DNA of 64,000 nt from the NCBI GenBank assembly GCA_002373775.1, contig DFJW01000114.1:10361-74360 (forward strand). The letters are read 5' to 3'. The stretch is from Ruminococcus flavefaciens. Its GTDB lineage: Bacteria > Bacillota > Clostridia > Oscillospirales > Ruminococcaceae. The notes below the pieces were generated by a model, which was not told the origin of the DNA, did not search any database, and saw only the letters and a program-made list of their open reading frames with translations. The position numbers were made by a program, and so were the translations under genes. Position 1 is the first letter of the stretch. Every line of letters starts with the position of its first letter. Below, in pieces: positions 7,608 through 16,103 of this stretch.

Positions 7608-9806
7608 ATGGGAATTAAAAAGATCATTGCACTTTTATCCTCTGCTGTCGTTGCGTTCAGCGGATCGGTGATAAGTGCGCAGGCAGCTGAAAAAGAAAAA
7701 AACACAGCTGTATCATCGGCAGAAGTAAAGTACTCGCTTGGTGACGTCAATAACGACGGGCGTGTAAACGGTATTGACGCAACGCTCGTTCTCGGAGAGT
7801 ACGCTTCAATGTCGGCGGGGGCGGAGCCTGAATTCACCGGCAGCAAAAAGAAGGCAGCGGATATTGACATGGACAACATGGTATCTGCCAAGGATGCTTC
7901 GCTGATACTTTCGTATTATGCTTATCTTTCAGCAGGCGGAATGTACTCGTTCGAGTATGTGCTTGACAACGGAGAAACAGACCTGATGTCCGGTACAACT
8001 TCCACTTCAACGACCACAAGGACTACCACAACGACTACAACAACTACCACCACGACGTCAAAGCCTACAACGACGACAACTACCACCACAACGTCAAAGC
8101 CCACAACGACGACAACTACCACCACGACGTCAAAGCCCACAACGACGACAACAACCACCACAACGTCAAAGCCTACAACGACGACAACAACCACCACGAC
8201 GTCAAAGCCTACAACGACGACAACAACAACCACGACGTCAAAGCCTACAACGACGACAACTACCACCACGACGTCAAAGCCCACAACGACGACAACTACC
8301 ACCACGACGTCAAAGCCCACAACAACAACAACGACTACCACAACGACGACCACTACAACAACGACTACAGTTGTGACAACAACTTCGACTACCACAAAGC
8401 AGTATGAAGATCCGTACAAGGTGCAGGAGATAAAGCTTAGCAAGACCGAAATAAATGTTGCAGTCGGCGAGGGCGATATATCATATGTTACGATGTATCC
8501 TGCAACAGCTCCGGATAAGGGCGAGATATGGCACAGCTCGGATGACGGAGTAGCAACAGTCGATTACGAAGGCTATATAGTCGGAGTATCCGAGGGCGAG
8601 TGCGTCGTAACAGTTACAAGCAGGGATAATCCGTCAGTCAAAGCTGAGATAAAGGTAAAAGTAACGGATAAAAATAAGGTCCGTGAGATAAAACTGAGCA
8701 AGTATGAGATAAATGTTGCAGTAGGCAGCGGAGATATTTCAATGGTGACCATGCTGCCTGAGACAGCAAAGGACAAGCGTGAGATATGGCGCAGTTCGGA
8801 TGACGCGGTAGCAACTGTAGACTACGAGGGCTATATAGTCGGCGTGTCAGAAGGCGAATGCGTAGTTACAGTGACCAGCGTCAATAATCCGTCTGTAAAG
8901 GCAGAGATAAAGGTGACTGTTACTGACAAGAACAAGGTCCGTGATATAAAGCTGAGCAAGTATGAGATAAACATACCTGTAGGCGGCGGAGATATATCCA
9001 TGGTGACCATGCTGCCTGAGACCGCAAAGGACAAGCGTGAGATATGGTACAGTTCGGATGAGAGTGTAGCTATCGTTGACAACGAGGGATATGTGATCGG
9101 CGTTTCCGAAGGAAAATGTGAAGTTACCGTAGTCAGCGTGAATAATCACGATGTCAAGGCAGTGATACAGGTAACTGTCGGTTCCGGTACGACATCTTCA
9201 ACGACAACGACCACCACAACAACGACCACATCTACTACAAACACAACATCTACTACAACTACCACCACCACACATATCGTACAGGTGATCGACGGCGTTA
9301 CATATATTGACGGCATACTGCTGGTGAATAAGGAATATGCACTTCCGGAGGACTACAATCCCGGAATGATGAAGAACTGTTCATTGCAGTTCAGCAAAAT
9401 GGTAGCTGCCGCCGCTGAAGACGGCATTGAACTGTATATGTCATCCGGTTTCCGTTCATATGATTACCAGAGCGCTATCTATAACAATTATGTAAGTGTA
9501 TACGGCGCTGAAGAGGCGGACAGATTCTCAGCCAAGCCCGGACATTCCGAACACCAGTCCGGTCTTGCGATAGATGTAAACATCATAGATCAGTCGTTCG
9601 CAGGTACACCGGAAGCGAAGTGGCTTGCAGAGAATGCGCACAGATTCGGATTCATCATCCGCTATCCGGAAGGCAAAGAGGACATTACCGGATATATGTA
9701 CGAACCATGGCACATCAGGTATCTCGGAGTACATACAGCAAACGCTGTATACGAGAGCGGACTGACACTTGAAGAATATCTCGGAGTCAATGTCCAGACA
9801 TGGTAA
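7608..9806 (+). CDS. Secreted dockerin-bearing D-Ala-D-Ala carboxypeptidase (M15B/VanY type) with Big2 repeats
   Basis: 732 residues from ATG 7608, chosen because AGAAGGG precedes it and a signal peptide (1-27, ending AQAAE) follows at once. An N-terminal dockerin-like pair (43-110) has GDVNNDGRVNGIDATLVL and DIDMDNMVSAKDASLIL. A Thr linker with Ser-Lys-Pro repeats follows, then three Big2-like domains (about 271-523) with repeated IKLSKYEIN and GYIVGVSEGEC strands, a second Thr linker, and an M15B domain (about 565-720). The latter has zinc-ligand motifs SEHQSGLAIDV (SxHxxGxAxD) and EPWHIRYLG. It should trim D-Ala from peptidoglycan stem peptides. A cell-wall peptidase carrying a dockerin is unusual. 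Confidence 0.88.
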   Translation: MGIKKIIALLSSAVVAFSGSVISAQAAEKEKNTAVSSAEVKYSLGDVNNDGRVNGIDATLVLGEYASMSAGAEPEFTGSKKKAADIDMDNMVSAKDASLILSYYAYLSAGGMYSFEYVLDNGETDLMSGTTSTSTTTRTTTTTTTTTTTTSKPTTTTTTTTTSKPTTTTTTTTTSKPTTTTTTTTTSKPTTTTTTTTTSKPTTTTTTTTTSKPTTTTTTTTTSKPTTTTTTTTTSKPTTTTTTTTTTTTTTTTTVVTTTSTTTKQYEDPYKVQEIKLSKTEINVAVGEGDISYVTMYPATAPDKGEIWHSSDDGVATVDYEGYIVGVSEGECVVTVTSRDNPSVKAEIKVKVTDKNKVREIKLSKYEINVAVGSGDISMVTMLPETAKDKREIWRSSDDAVATVDYEGYIVGVSEGECVVTVTSVNNPSVKAEIKVTVTDKNKVRDIKLSKYEINIPVGGGDISMVTMLPETAKDKREIWYSSDESVAIVDNEGYVIGVSEGKCEVTVVSVNNHDVKAVIQVTVGSGTTSSTTTTTTTTTTSTTNTTSTTTTTTTHIVQVIDGVTYIDGILLVNKEYALPEDYNPGMMKNCSLQFSKMVAAAAEDGIELYMSSGFRSYDYQSAIYNNYVSVYGAEEADRFSAKPGHSEHQSGLAIDVNIIDQSFAGTPEAKWLAENAHRFGFIIRYPEGKEDITGYMYEPWHIRYLGVHTANAVYESGLTLEEYLGVNVQTW
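8058..8345 (+). repeat. Eight 36-base coding repeats (Ser-Lys-Pro-Thr9 linker)
   Basis: TCAAAGCC recurs at 8058, 8094, 8130, 8166, 8202, 8238, 8274 and 8310, exactly 36 bases apart, each followed by nine ACN codons. The unit encodes SKP plus nine Thr. Copies differ mostly at synonymous third positions. It is an in-frame linker array that could change length by slippage or unequal recombination, and probably an O-glycosylated spacer. Confidence 0.95.
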
Positions 9807-9856
9807 AATGCGGAATGCCTGAATGTTTACGGGCACATATATAATAAGTAGAATGA

Positions 9857-9900
9857 CGGGGAAAAACTTTCTGGTGAGGGGTTCTTCCCCGAACATTTTT
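9857..9900 (+). terminator. Probable terminator after the VanY-like gene
   Basis: CGGGGAA (9857-9863) pairs with TTCCCCG (9885-9891) around a 21-base loop and is followed by AACATTTTTT. Confidence 0.55.
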
Positions 9901-9917
9901 TATGGAGGAGGCACTGT

Positions 9918-10556
9918 ATGGAAGAAAAGAGAAAAGGCGGAGGAGCAACGCTGTTCTTTGCTTTTTTCGTGATATGGATGACGCTGTTTACGGTATATGA
10001 GCATATCCAGTTCCTGAGGATCCACGCAAGAGTACAGGCGGAGATAGTCTCTTACCGCACGGAAGCTCATGAAGAGGGGAACAGTTTTGTATACACATTG
10101 AAGTACAGCTCAGGTGAAAGTGACTATAAATGCGAATACTCACCTGACGAAGCATATGACAGTGACACACCGCCGGAGAGATACAGCGTCGGAAACAAGC
10201 TGATGATATGGTGCATAAGGGACACCGGAGAACTGTACGAAGGAGAAGTGTCCCACAGGATGCCGGTAATAGCCTTTGAACTTGTCCTCACGGCAATGCT
10301 TATCTATCTGTCAAAAGAGGCACTCACGGATATCGGCAGCATTCTCAGGAAACGCATCCTGCCGTCCGCGATTACAGCGGCTGCTTTTGTATATTACTTT
10401 GCGTCACTGATCGCAGTGGGAGAAGACGGAAAGATAGCCGGGATATCATGGAGAAGGATCGCTGCACCTGTCCCGTTCCTTGTGCTGGTGATGTGGCTGA
10501 TTATATACACAGCAGAGCGGGTACGCAGAAAAGATCCGGATATTAACAAAATGTGA
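9918..10556 (+). CDS. Membrane protein of unknown function (DUF3592-like)
   Basis: 212 residues. One membrane span near the N-terminus (about 10-30) is followed by a polar domain of about 85 residues with beta-strand character (AEIVSYRTEAHEEGNSFVYT and later strands). Three more spans lie in the C-terminal half. The single-span/soluble-domain arrangement resembles DUF3592 proteins, but this is not certain. It starts about 110 bases after the VanY-like gene and 18 bases after a probable terminator, so co-transcription is doubtful. No function can be assigned. Confidence 0.6.
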   Translation: MEEKRKGGGATLFFAFFVIWMTLFTVYEHIQFLRIHARVQAEIVSYRTEAHEEGNSFVYTLKYSSGESDYKCEYSPDEAYDSDTPPERYSVGNKLMIWCIRDTGELYEGEVSHRMPVIAFELVLTAMLIYLSKEALTDIGSILRKRILPSAITAAAFVYYFASLIAVGEDGKIAGISWRRIAAPVPFLVLVMWLIIYTAERVRRKDPDINKM

Positions 10557-10623
10557 TTGACCGATCGTGCGGAATCAATGCGGTCAAAAGCATAAAACAT
10601 CAGTTAATGAGTATTATACATCA

Positions 10624-10652
10624 TTGAATTTCCGGATATACTGAGCTATAAT
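10624..10652 (+). promoter_or_regulatory. Promoter for the pectate lyase gene
   Basis: TTGAAT (10624-10629), 17 bases, TATAAT (10647-10652). The same hexamers and spacing precede the GH5 gene (56645-56673). Confidence 0.75.
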
Positions 10653-10674
10653 ATAGACAGTAAAGAAAAAGGAT

Positions 10675-10699
10675 TGACACGGCAGGGGATACCGTGTCA
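10675..10699 (+). promoter_or_regulatory. Perfect hairpin in the pectate lyase leader
   Basis: TGACACGG (10675-10682) and CCGTGTCA (10692-10699) form an 8-base-pair stem with loop CAGGGGATA. It lies about 15 bases after the predicted transcript start and 25 bases before the ribosome binding site (GGAGGG, 10725-10730). It could be an operator or an RNA structure. Confidence 0.6.
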
Positions 10700-10737
10700 G
10701 CAACGTGATAAGTTGTTTGATTTTGGAGGGAAAGATT

Positions 10738-13700
10738 ATGAGAAATTCAATGATGAAAAGACGCATGGCTGCAATAGCAGCTGCGGCAGTAATGACTGTT
10801 TCATCGGCAGCAGGCGGATTCGGCAATTCATTCTTTGCCGGCACTCTCAACCCTGTTGATTCTTATGCAGCAGTCGAGAGCACGGTTAAATTCCTTTCAT
10901 CCGCAGGTTACGGCGAAGGAGTTTACGCAACATGGTCATCAGTTTCCGGAGCATCCGGATACAACGTTTATGTTGACGGCACACAGATTGATTCAATGCT
11001 CATCAGACAGTATCCCGGTTATATGAGAGCAGATGCTGTAGGTGTAAAATCCGGAAGCCACACTATCAAGGTAGTTCCGATCATAAGCGGAAAAGAGGAC
11101 AGCTCCAAGGCTGCTCAGACTACAGCAACAGCTTATGCTCATGACAGATCCGGTTTTGCATTTGTAAACGGCAATGCCAACGGTGCTTACAATGCTGACG
11201 GTACACTCAAGTCGAATGCTACTGTAGTATATGTTACAAATGCAACTAAGGACAGCGTATCTGTAACACTTCCTGATAAGAAGGGCGCAAGCACAAAGTT
11301 CACAGGTATACAGAACATCATCTTTGCTCTCAAGAGCAACACAAACGCAGGTCCTGTATGTATAAGATTCGTAGGCAATATCACTGATCCTTCAACACTC
11401 AATAACGGAGATCTTTATGTTGATACTGCAACATGCGGTCTTACAATTGAAGGTATAGGAAACGATGCCACACTCAACGGCTTTGGACTGGTGATGAAGA
11501 ACAGCTCAAACGTTGAAGTAAGGAACCTCGGTTTCATGAACTGCAACAGCAGCGAGGGTGATAACTGCGGACTCCAGCAGAAGAACGATCATATATGGGT
11601 ACATAACTGTGATTTCTTCTACGGCGATGCAGGCTCAGATGCAGACCAGGCAAAGGGCGACGGTGCTCTTGATACAAAGACTTCTTCTTACATCACACAT
11701 TCCTACAACCACTTCTGGGATAACGGAAAGTGCAATCTTCAGGGTATGAAGTCTGAGTCAACAGAGAATTACATCACATATCACCACAACTGGTTCGATC
11801 ATTCAGATTCACGCCACCCGAGAATCAGAACATGCTCGGTACACTGCTACAACAACTACTATGACGGCAACGCTAAGTACGGTGTAGGCGTAACAATGGG
11901 AGCATCATGCTTCGTTGAGAACAACTATTTCAGAAACTGTAAGTATCCTATGCTCAGCTCAATGCAGGGTTCAGATGTTGCAACAGGCGGTACATTCTCC
12001 AGCGAGACCGGCGGTATCATCAAGTCCTACGGCAACGTTATGTCCGGTCAGAAGGCATATGTGACATATCAGCAGAACAGCACAGAGTTTGATGCTTATG
12101 AGGCATCTTCAAAGACTGAAAAGGTCGGCTCATCTGTAAAGACAAAGTCCGGCGGCACAACATACAACAATTTCGATACATCCAGCGTGATGTACAGCTA
12201 TACAGCAGACAGCGCAAATGACGTTCCTTCTATCGTAACTGCAAAGGCAGGACGTGTAGACGGCGGCGACTTCAAGTGGACATTCAACAACTCCGTTGAT
12301 GATGCGGACTACGCAGTCAACTCTTCACTCAAGTCAGCACTTACAAGCTACAAGGGCACAGTGACTGCTATCGGCAGTGGTTTCAAGGAGGACGGTTCAT
12401 CTGCTCCTGCTGTGACTACACAGACTCCGGTAACTGTAACAACAGTTACTACAACAACTCCGTCACAGCCTTCAGTGACAACTACTCAGCAGCAGTCGGT
12501 AACTCCTACTGCAAGTGAGTATGTTCATAACTTCACCGCTAATGGTACATCCAGCAGCTTTTATTCGATCTCAGGCAACCTCTCTACTGCTAAGGGAACA
12601 GTTTCATACAATGGACTTACCCTTACGCAGTGCCTGAAGATAGAGACATCCACAAGCATCAGCTTCAATGCACCTTCAAGCGGAAAACTCACACTCGTAT
12701 TCGGTGATCCTTCCTCAACGATCAAGGTTGACGGCACAAAGTATACCGCAGATGCAAACGGCGTTCTTACAGTAGATCTTTCAGCAGGTGCACATACACT
12801 TGCAAAGGCTGACGCAGTCAACCTCTTCTACATGGCACTTTCAGCTCAGGGCGGCACTACAGTAACAACTCAGACAACAACTTCACCTTCACAGACTGAT
12901 CCTCAGCCCACAACTACAAAGCAGTCCACACCGAGCAACGTTGATCTCAACGGCATCTCAGTAGTGACATACGGCGGCTGGAATGAAATGGCATACCTTG
13001 TTCTTTCCGGAATAAAGGATTCAGATGTCACAGCAGTCAGCTATGACGGACCTGTAACAGGTTCACTTACTGGTGAAGATTTCGAATACCTTGTAAGAGA
13101 CACAAACGCAGGTCTCCGCGTAGATGTTCTCGGACTTACAGCAGGTACATATTCGATCACCCTCTCAACAAGCAAGGGCACTATCACAAAGTCCAATATC
13201 AAGGTAGAGGCTCAGGATCGTTCAGGATATGCACACTTCAACTACAATGAAGGTGTTGGTGCTTATACTGACGACGGTAAACTCAAGGTAAATGCAAAGG
13301 TAATATATGTAACTGAGCAGAATAAGAATACAGTTACAGTTACATCAAAGGACGGCACAACAGTTAAGGGTATCGGTAATATCCTCAACTCTGCCGGACA
13401 GGATATCGGCGGCGGAAAGACATCCAACGGCGGTACAAAGCCCAACAGCAATGCCGGTATCATCAAGAAGCTCGCTGAGGACGGCACTCCTCTCGTAGTA
13501 AGAATCATCGGTGACGTTAAGGCTCCCGACGGACTTACAGCATACGATTCAACAGACTTCGGCGGTTCAGTTGGTGACAACGGATACATGGCAAGAATGA
13601 AGTCTGGTAAGAATGTTACCATTGAAGGCGTAGGAACAGATGCCTGCGTAAACGGATGGGGCTTCCACTTCATCGCTGAGTCCGGTGCTCCTGATTTCGG

Positions 13701-14772
13701 AAAGAGCTTTGAGATCAGAAATATCCACTTCCGCAACGTACCTGAGGACTGTGTAGGTATGGAAGGCGTACAGGAGAGCTCAAATCTTACAGCACCTGTT
13801 GAGCGCTGCTGGGTTCACAACTGTGAATTCTACAAGCCAACTATCTCCAATCCTGCTGAGTCTGATAAGGCTGGCGGCGACGGCGCATGCGACTTCAAGC
13901 GCGGTCTCTACTTCACAAACAGCTACTGCTACTATGAGGGATATCACAAGACAAACCTTGTAGGCGCATCTGACAGCAACCTTCAGTTCCATCTTACATA
14001 CCACCACAATTACTGGAACAAGTGTGAGTCAAGAGGACCTCTTGCACGTCAGGCTAACATCCATATGTACAACAATATCTTTGAAGGTCAGACAAGCTAC
14101 TGCATGAACCCGAGAGCAAATGCTTACATCTTCTCAGAGTACAACGTATTTGACAGCTGCAAGAATCCTATGCAGGTTAAACTCGGCGCAGTAAAGAGCT
14201 ATATGGACGTTCTCACAAACTGCAAGGGCGACCAGCAGGGAACAATAGTAACAGATAAGAGCACAAAGGTAAATACAGACTGCCAGTACGCAAACTTCGA
14301 TACAAATTCATCTGTAAGCTACATTCCTTCAGGCAGCTACAAGCTTGATACTGATACATCCAAGCTCAAGTCCATATTTGAGACATACGGCGGATGCATG
14401 GACGAGACAAAGTTTGCTTCCAGCGATCTTATAGTTGAGTCCGGCAACAATACAACAACAACCACAACAACAACAACTACTACATCCACAACATCCACAA
14501 CAACAACTACAGACACACCTGTAAATATGCCCAAGCTCGCAGGCGATTCTAACTGCGACAATCAGGTAAATATGGCTGACGCTGTACTTATCATGCAGGC
14601 ACTCGCTAACCCTGATGTATACGGCTTAGGCAAGCCCGACGGCATGGATGAGATCGGCTGGGACAATGCTGACGTTGATTCAAGAGGCGACGGCGTTACA
14701 GGTTCAGATGCACTTGCTATCCAGGAATTCTCTCTTAGTCTGGTGACATCTCTCCCGAAGTCATTCAAATGA
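10738..14772 (+). CDS. Secreted dockerin protein with two PL1 pectate lyase domains
   Basis: 1344 residues from ATG 10738 (GGAGGG 8 bases upstream). Signal peptide 1-44, then an Fn3-like region (45-130) and a first parallel beta-helix PL1 domain (about 135-470) with the SRHPRIR motif at 358-364 that carries the catalytic arginine. A Thr/Pro linker and a beta-rich module (about 598-700) follow, similar in position to pectin-binding modules. After a second linker come a small domain and a second PL1 domain (about 825-1170) with CESRGPLARQ in the matching place. A Thr linker and a dockerin (GDSNCDNQVNMADAVLIMQ) complete it. It should cleave polygalacturonate by beta-elimination outside the cell. 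The two lyase domains are divergent, so they may differ in substrate. Confidence 0.92.
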   Translation: MRNSMMKRRMAAIAAAAVMTVSSAAGGFGNSFFAGTLNPVDSYAAVESTVKFLSSAGYGEGVYATWSSVSGASGYNVYVDGTQIDSMLIRQYPGYMRADAVGVKSGSHTIKVVPIISGKEDSSKAAQTTATAYAHDRSGFAFVNGNANGAYNADGTLKSNATVVYVTNATKDSVSVTLPDKKGASTKFTGIQNIIFALKSNTNAGPVCIRFVGNITDPSTLNNGDLYVDTATCGLTIEGIGNDATLNGFGLVMKNSSNVEVRNLGFMNCNSSEGDNCGLQQKNDHIWVHNCDFFYGDAGSDADQAKGDGALDTKTSSYITHSYNHFWDNGKCNLQGMKSESTENYITYHHNWFDHSDSRHPRIRTCSVHCYNNYYDGNAKYGVGVTMGASCFVENNYFRNCKYPMLSSMQGSDVATGGTFSSETGGIIKSYGNVMSGQKAYVTYQQNSTEFDAYEASSKTEKVGSSVKTKSGGTTYNNFDTSSVMYSYTADSANDVPSIVTAKAGRVDGGDFKWTFNNSVDDADYAVNSSLKSALTSYKGTVTAIGSGFKEDGSSAPAVTTQTPVTVTTVTTTTPSQPSVTTTQQQSVTPTASEYVHNFTANGTSSSFYSISGNLSTAKGTVSYNGLTLTQCLKIETSTSISFNAPSSGKLTLVFGDPSSTIKVDGTKYTADANGVLTVDLSAGAHTLAKADAVNLFYMALSAQGGTTVTTQTTTSPSQTDPQPTTTKQSTPSNVDLNGISVVTYGGWNEMAYLVLSGIKDSDVTAVSYDGPVTGSLTGEDFEYLVRDTNAGLRVDVLGLTAGTYSITLSTSKGTITKSNIKVEAQDRSGYAHFNYNEGVGAYTDDGKLKVNAKVIYVTEQNKNTVTVTSKDGTTVKGIGNILNSAGQDIGGGKTSNGGTKPNSNAGIIKKLAEDGTPLVVRIIGDVKAPDGLTAYDSTDFGGSVGDNGYMARMKSGKNVTIEGVGTDACVNGWGFHFIAESGAPDFGKSFEIRNIHFRNVPEDCVGMEGVQESSNLTAPVERCWVHNCEFYKPTISNPAESDKAGGDGACDFKRGLYFTNSYCYYEGYHKTNLVGASDSNLQFHLTYHHNYWNKCESRGPLARQANIHMYNNIFEGQTSYCMNPRANAYIFSEYNVFDSCKNPMQVKLGAVKSYMDVLTNCKGDQQGTIVTDKSTKVNTDCQYANFDTNSSVSYIPSGSYKLDTDTSKLKSIFETYGGCMDETKFASSDLIVESGNNTTTTTTTTTTTSTTSTTTTTDTPVNMPKLAGDSNCDNQVNMADAVLIMQALANPDVYGLGKPDGMDEIGWDNADVDSRGDGVTGSDALAIQEFSLSLVTSLPKSFK

Positions 14773-14803
14773 TTTCGGTTCCCCTAAATATAATGATATG
14801 TGG

Positions 14804-14832
14804 AAAAGGAGTCTCATATGAGGCTCCTTTTT
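14804..14832 (+). terminator. Terminator after the pectate lyase gene
   Basis: AAAAGGAGTCTCAT pairs with ATGAGGCTCCTTTT (one G-U pair) and runs into a T-tract. Confidence 0.85.
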
Positions 14833-14853
14833 CACTTCATGTACGGTATAACT

Positions 14854-14883
14854 AAAAAGGGAAGGACCGCAGAAGTCCTTCCC
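14854..14883 (-). terminator. Terminator of the tmk operon
   Basis: On the minus strand, GGGAAGGAC pairs with GTCCTTCCC around a 7-base loop and is followed by TTTTT. It lies 6 bases past the tmk stop codon. Confidence 0.9.
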
Positions 14884-14889
14884 TGAGTT

Positions 14890-15564
14890 TTATCCGAGTA
14901 TCTTATCAGCAATGCCAGCCACTTCGGAGGCGATGTCGCTGACAGTGCGGAGTTTATTGCCGCTGATGCACTCGACAGTGTGCCAGCCGAGCTTTGATGC
15001 ACAGTAATCAGCAGCGAGACGTGCGCGGCGCAGATGATTTTTATCGCGTTCATGGATATCCTTTTTGGATTCGTCGCTGTCATAACGTTTTGAGAGCAGT
15101 TCCTGACTTATATCCGGATCTACTCGCAGGTATATCACAGCATCCGGTTCCGGTATCCCGATGAGGCTGTATTCGAATTCATTCAGCCATTTCAGGAAAC
15201 CATCCCACTTATCTTCCGGAAGTTTCGAGCACTGGTGAACGGCATTGGAAGTGGTATACCGGTCAGCGATCACTATACCGCCTTCTTCGTAGGCTTTGCC
15301 CCATTTTGCGCGGAAACTTGCGAATCTGTCCACTGCAAAAAGCGTAGAAGCGGCATATGGGTTCACATCGTCAGCCGAGCTTCCCAGTTTACCGCTGAGG
15401 TACATTCTGAGCGGACCTGATGAATCGCTTTCATAGTCCGGAAAAGAGACTTTATTGACATTGACGCCTTTATTTTTGAGATGCTCATAGAGCTGCGCTG
15501 TCTGAGTGGCTTTTCCACTGCCGTCCAGACCTTCTATAACGATCAGTCTGCCTTTCACGGTCAT
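14890..15564 (-). CDS. tmk: Thymidylate kinase
   Basis: 224 residues. The P-loop is IVIEGLDGSGKATQT (residues 8-22), the dTMP-binding loop contains AVDRFASF, and ADRYTTSNAVHQ is the conserved DRY region. It phosphorylates dTMP to dTDP for DNA synthesis. The GSGKAT variant of the P-loop replaces the common GSGKST/T but keeps the lysine. It is the last gene of the minus-strand operon lipoprotein-radA-lipoprotein-tmk, five bases after the preceding lipoprotein gene. Confidence 0.93.
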   Translation of the reverse strand: MTVKGRLIVIEGLDGSGKATQTAQLYEHLKNKGVNVNKVSFPDYESDSSGPLRMYLSGKLGSSADDVNPYAASTLFAVDRFASFRAKWGKAYEEGGIVIADRYTTSNAVHQCSKLPEDKWDGFLKWLNEFEYSLIGIPEPDAVIYLRVDPDISQELLSKRYDSDESKKDIHERDKNHLRRARLAADYCASKLGWHTVECISGNKLRTVSDIASEVAGIADKILG

Positions 15565-15569
15565 CCTCC

Positions 15570-16091
15570 TTAAACGTAAGAACTGTTGAGTTTATCTGCA
15601 ACTTCTGCAAGGGTACTGCATCCTGTGAGGTCGCTGCCGATGTGTTCGTTTCCATGTGCAAATACATATTCCACGTCCTCGGAAGTATCGTTTGAAGCAA
15701 CGGCAGCGCATTTCACTTCGCCTTCATCTATCAGTATGAGCCATGCGTAATTATCGGCATCAGCGCAGTAGTCGCTGATATGTGCAGCGAGCCAGAAGTA
15801 TTCGAAGCCTTCCTTGAATGTGTTGTAGTCAGAATAATCTGAGACAATATGCTTGCCGCTGACATTCATTCCGGAAGCTGACATATCCATTGCAACAGCA
15901 TTTCCGGATTTCCTGATATCATCTGCTAAAGCGGTGAAGTCCGGAGAATCGCTTTCAGTTGATGTTTCTTCAGAAGCTGCGGCAGTCTTTTCTTCGGAAC
16001 TTTCAGCCTTGCTGCTTTTATCGTCTCCGCATGCAGAGAGCGTGCATACAGAAAGCGAAAGTGCAATTACAGCTGCTATTGATCTTTTCAT
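15570..16091 (-). CDS. Lipoprotein of unknown function
   Basis: 173 residues with a signal peptide and lipobox (LSVCTLSACGDD, acylated Cys at about 21). A Ser/Glu/Thr-rich tether runs to about residue 50, then a folded domain of about 120 residues. The signal sequence closely resembles those of the lipoproteins at 18781 and 19341, but the domain was not recognised. It lies between radA (12-base gap) and tmk in one operon. Confidence 0.75.
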   Translation of the reverse strand: MKRSIAAVIALSLSVCTLSACGDDKSSKAESSEEKTAAASEETSTESDSPDFTALADDIRKSGNAVAMDMSASGMNVSGKHIVSDYSDYNTFKEGFEYFWLAAHISDYCADADNYAWLILIDEGEVKCAAVASNDTSEDVEYVFAHGNEHIGSDLTGCSTLAEVADKLNSSYV

Positions 16092-16103
16092 AGTGCCCTC
16101 CTG

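Noticed and set aside
8058..8345. Regular 36-base repeats that could be taken for a CRISPR array
   Set aside because: There are no unique spacers, the repeats are contiguous and they stay in frame within a secreted protein gene.
7922..8443. Long minus-strand reading frame of poly-valine opposite the Thr-rich linker
   Set aside because: It is the reverse complement of ACN/ACA-rich threonine codons. The same effect gives poly-Val frames opposite 7081-7338 and 14337-14561. No ribosome binding site or plausible protein.
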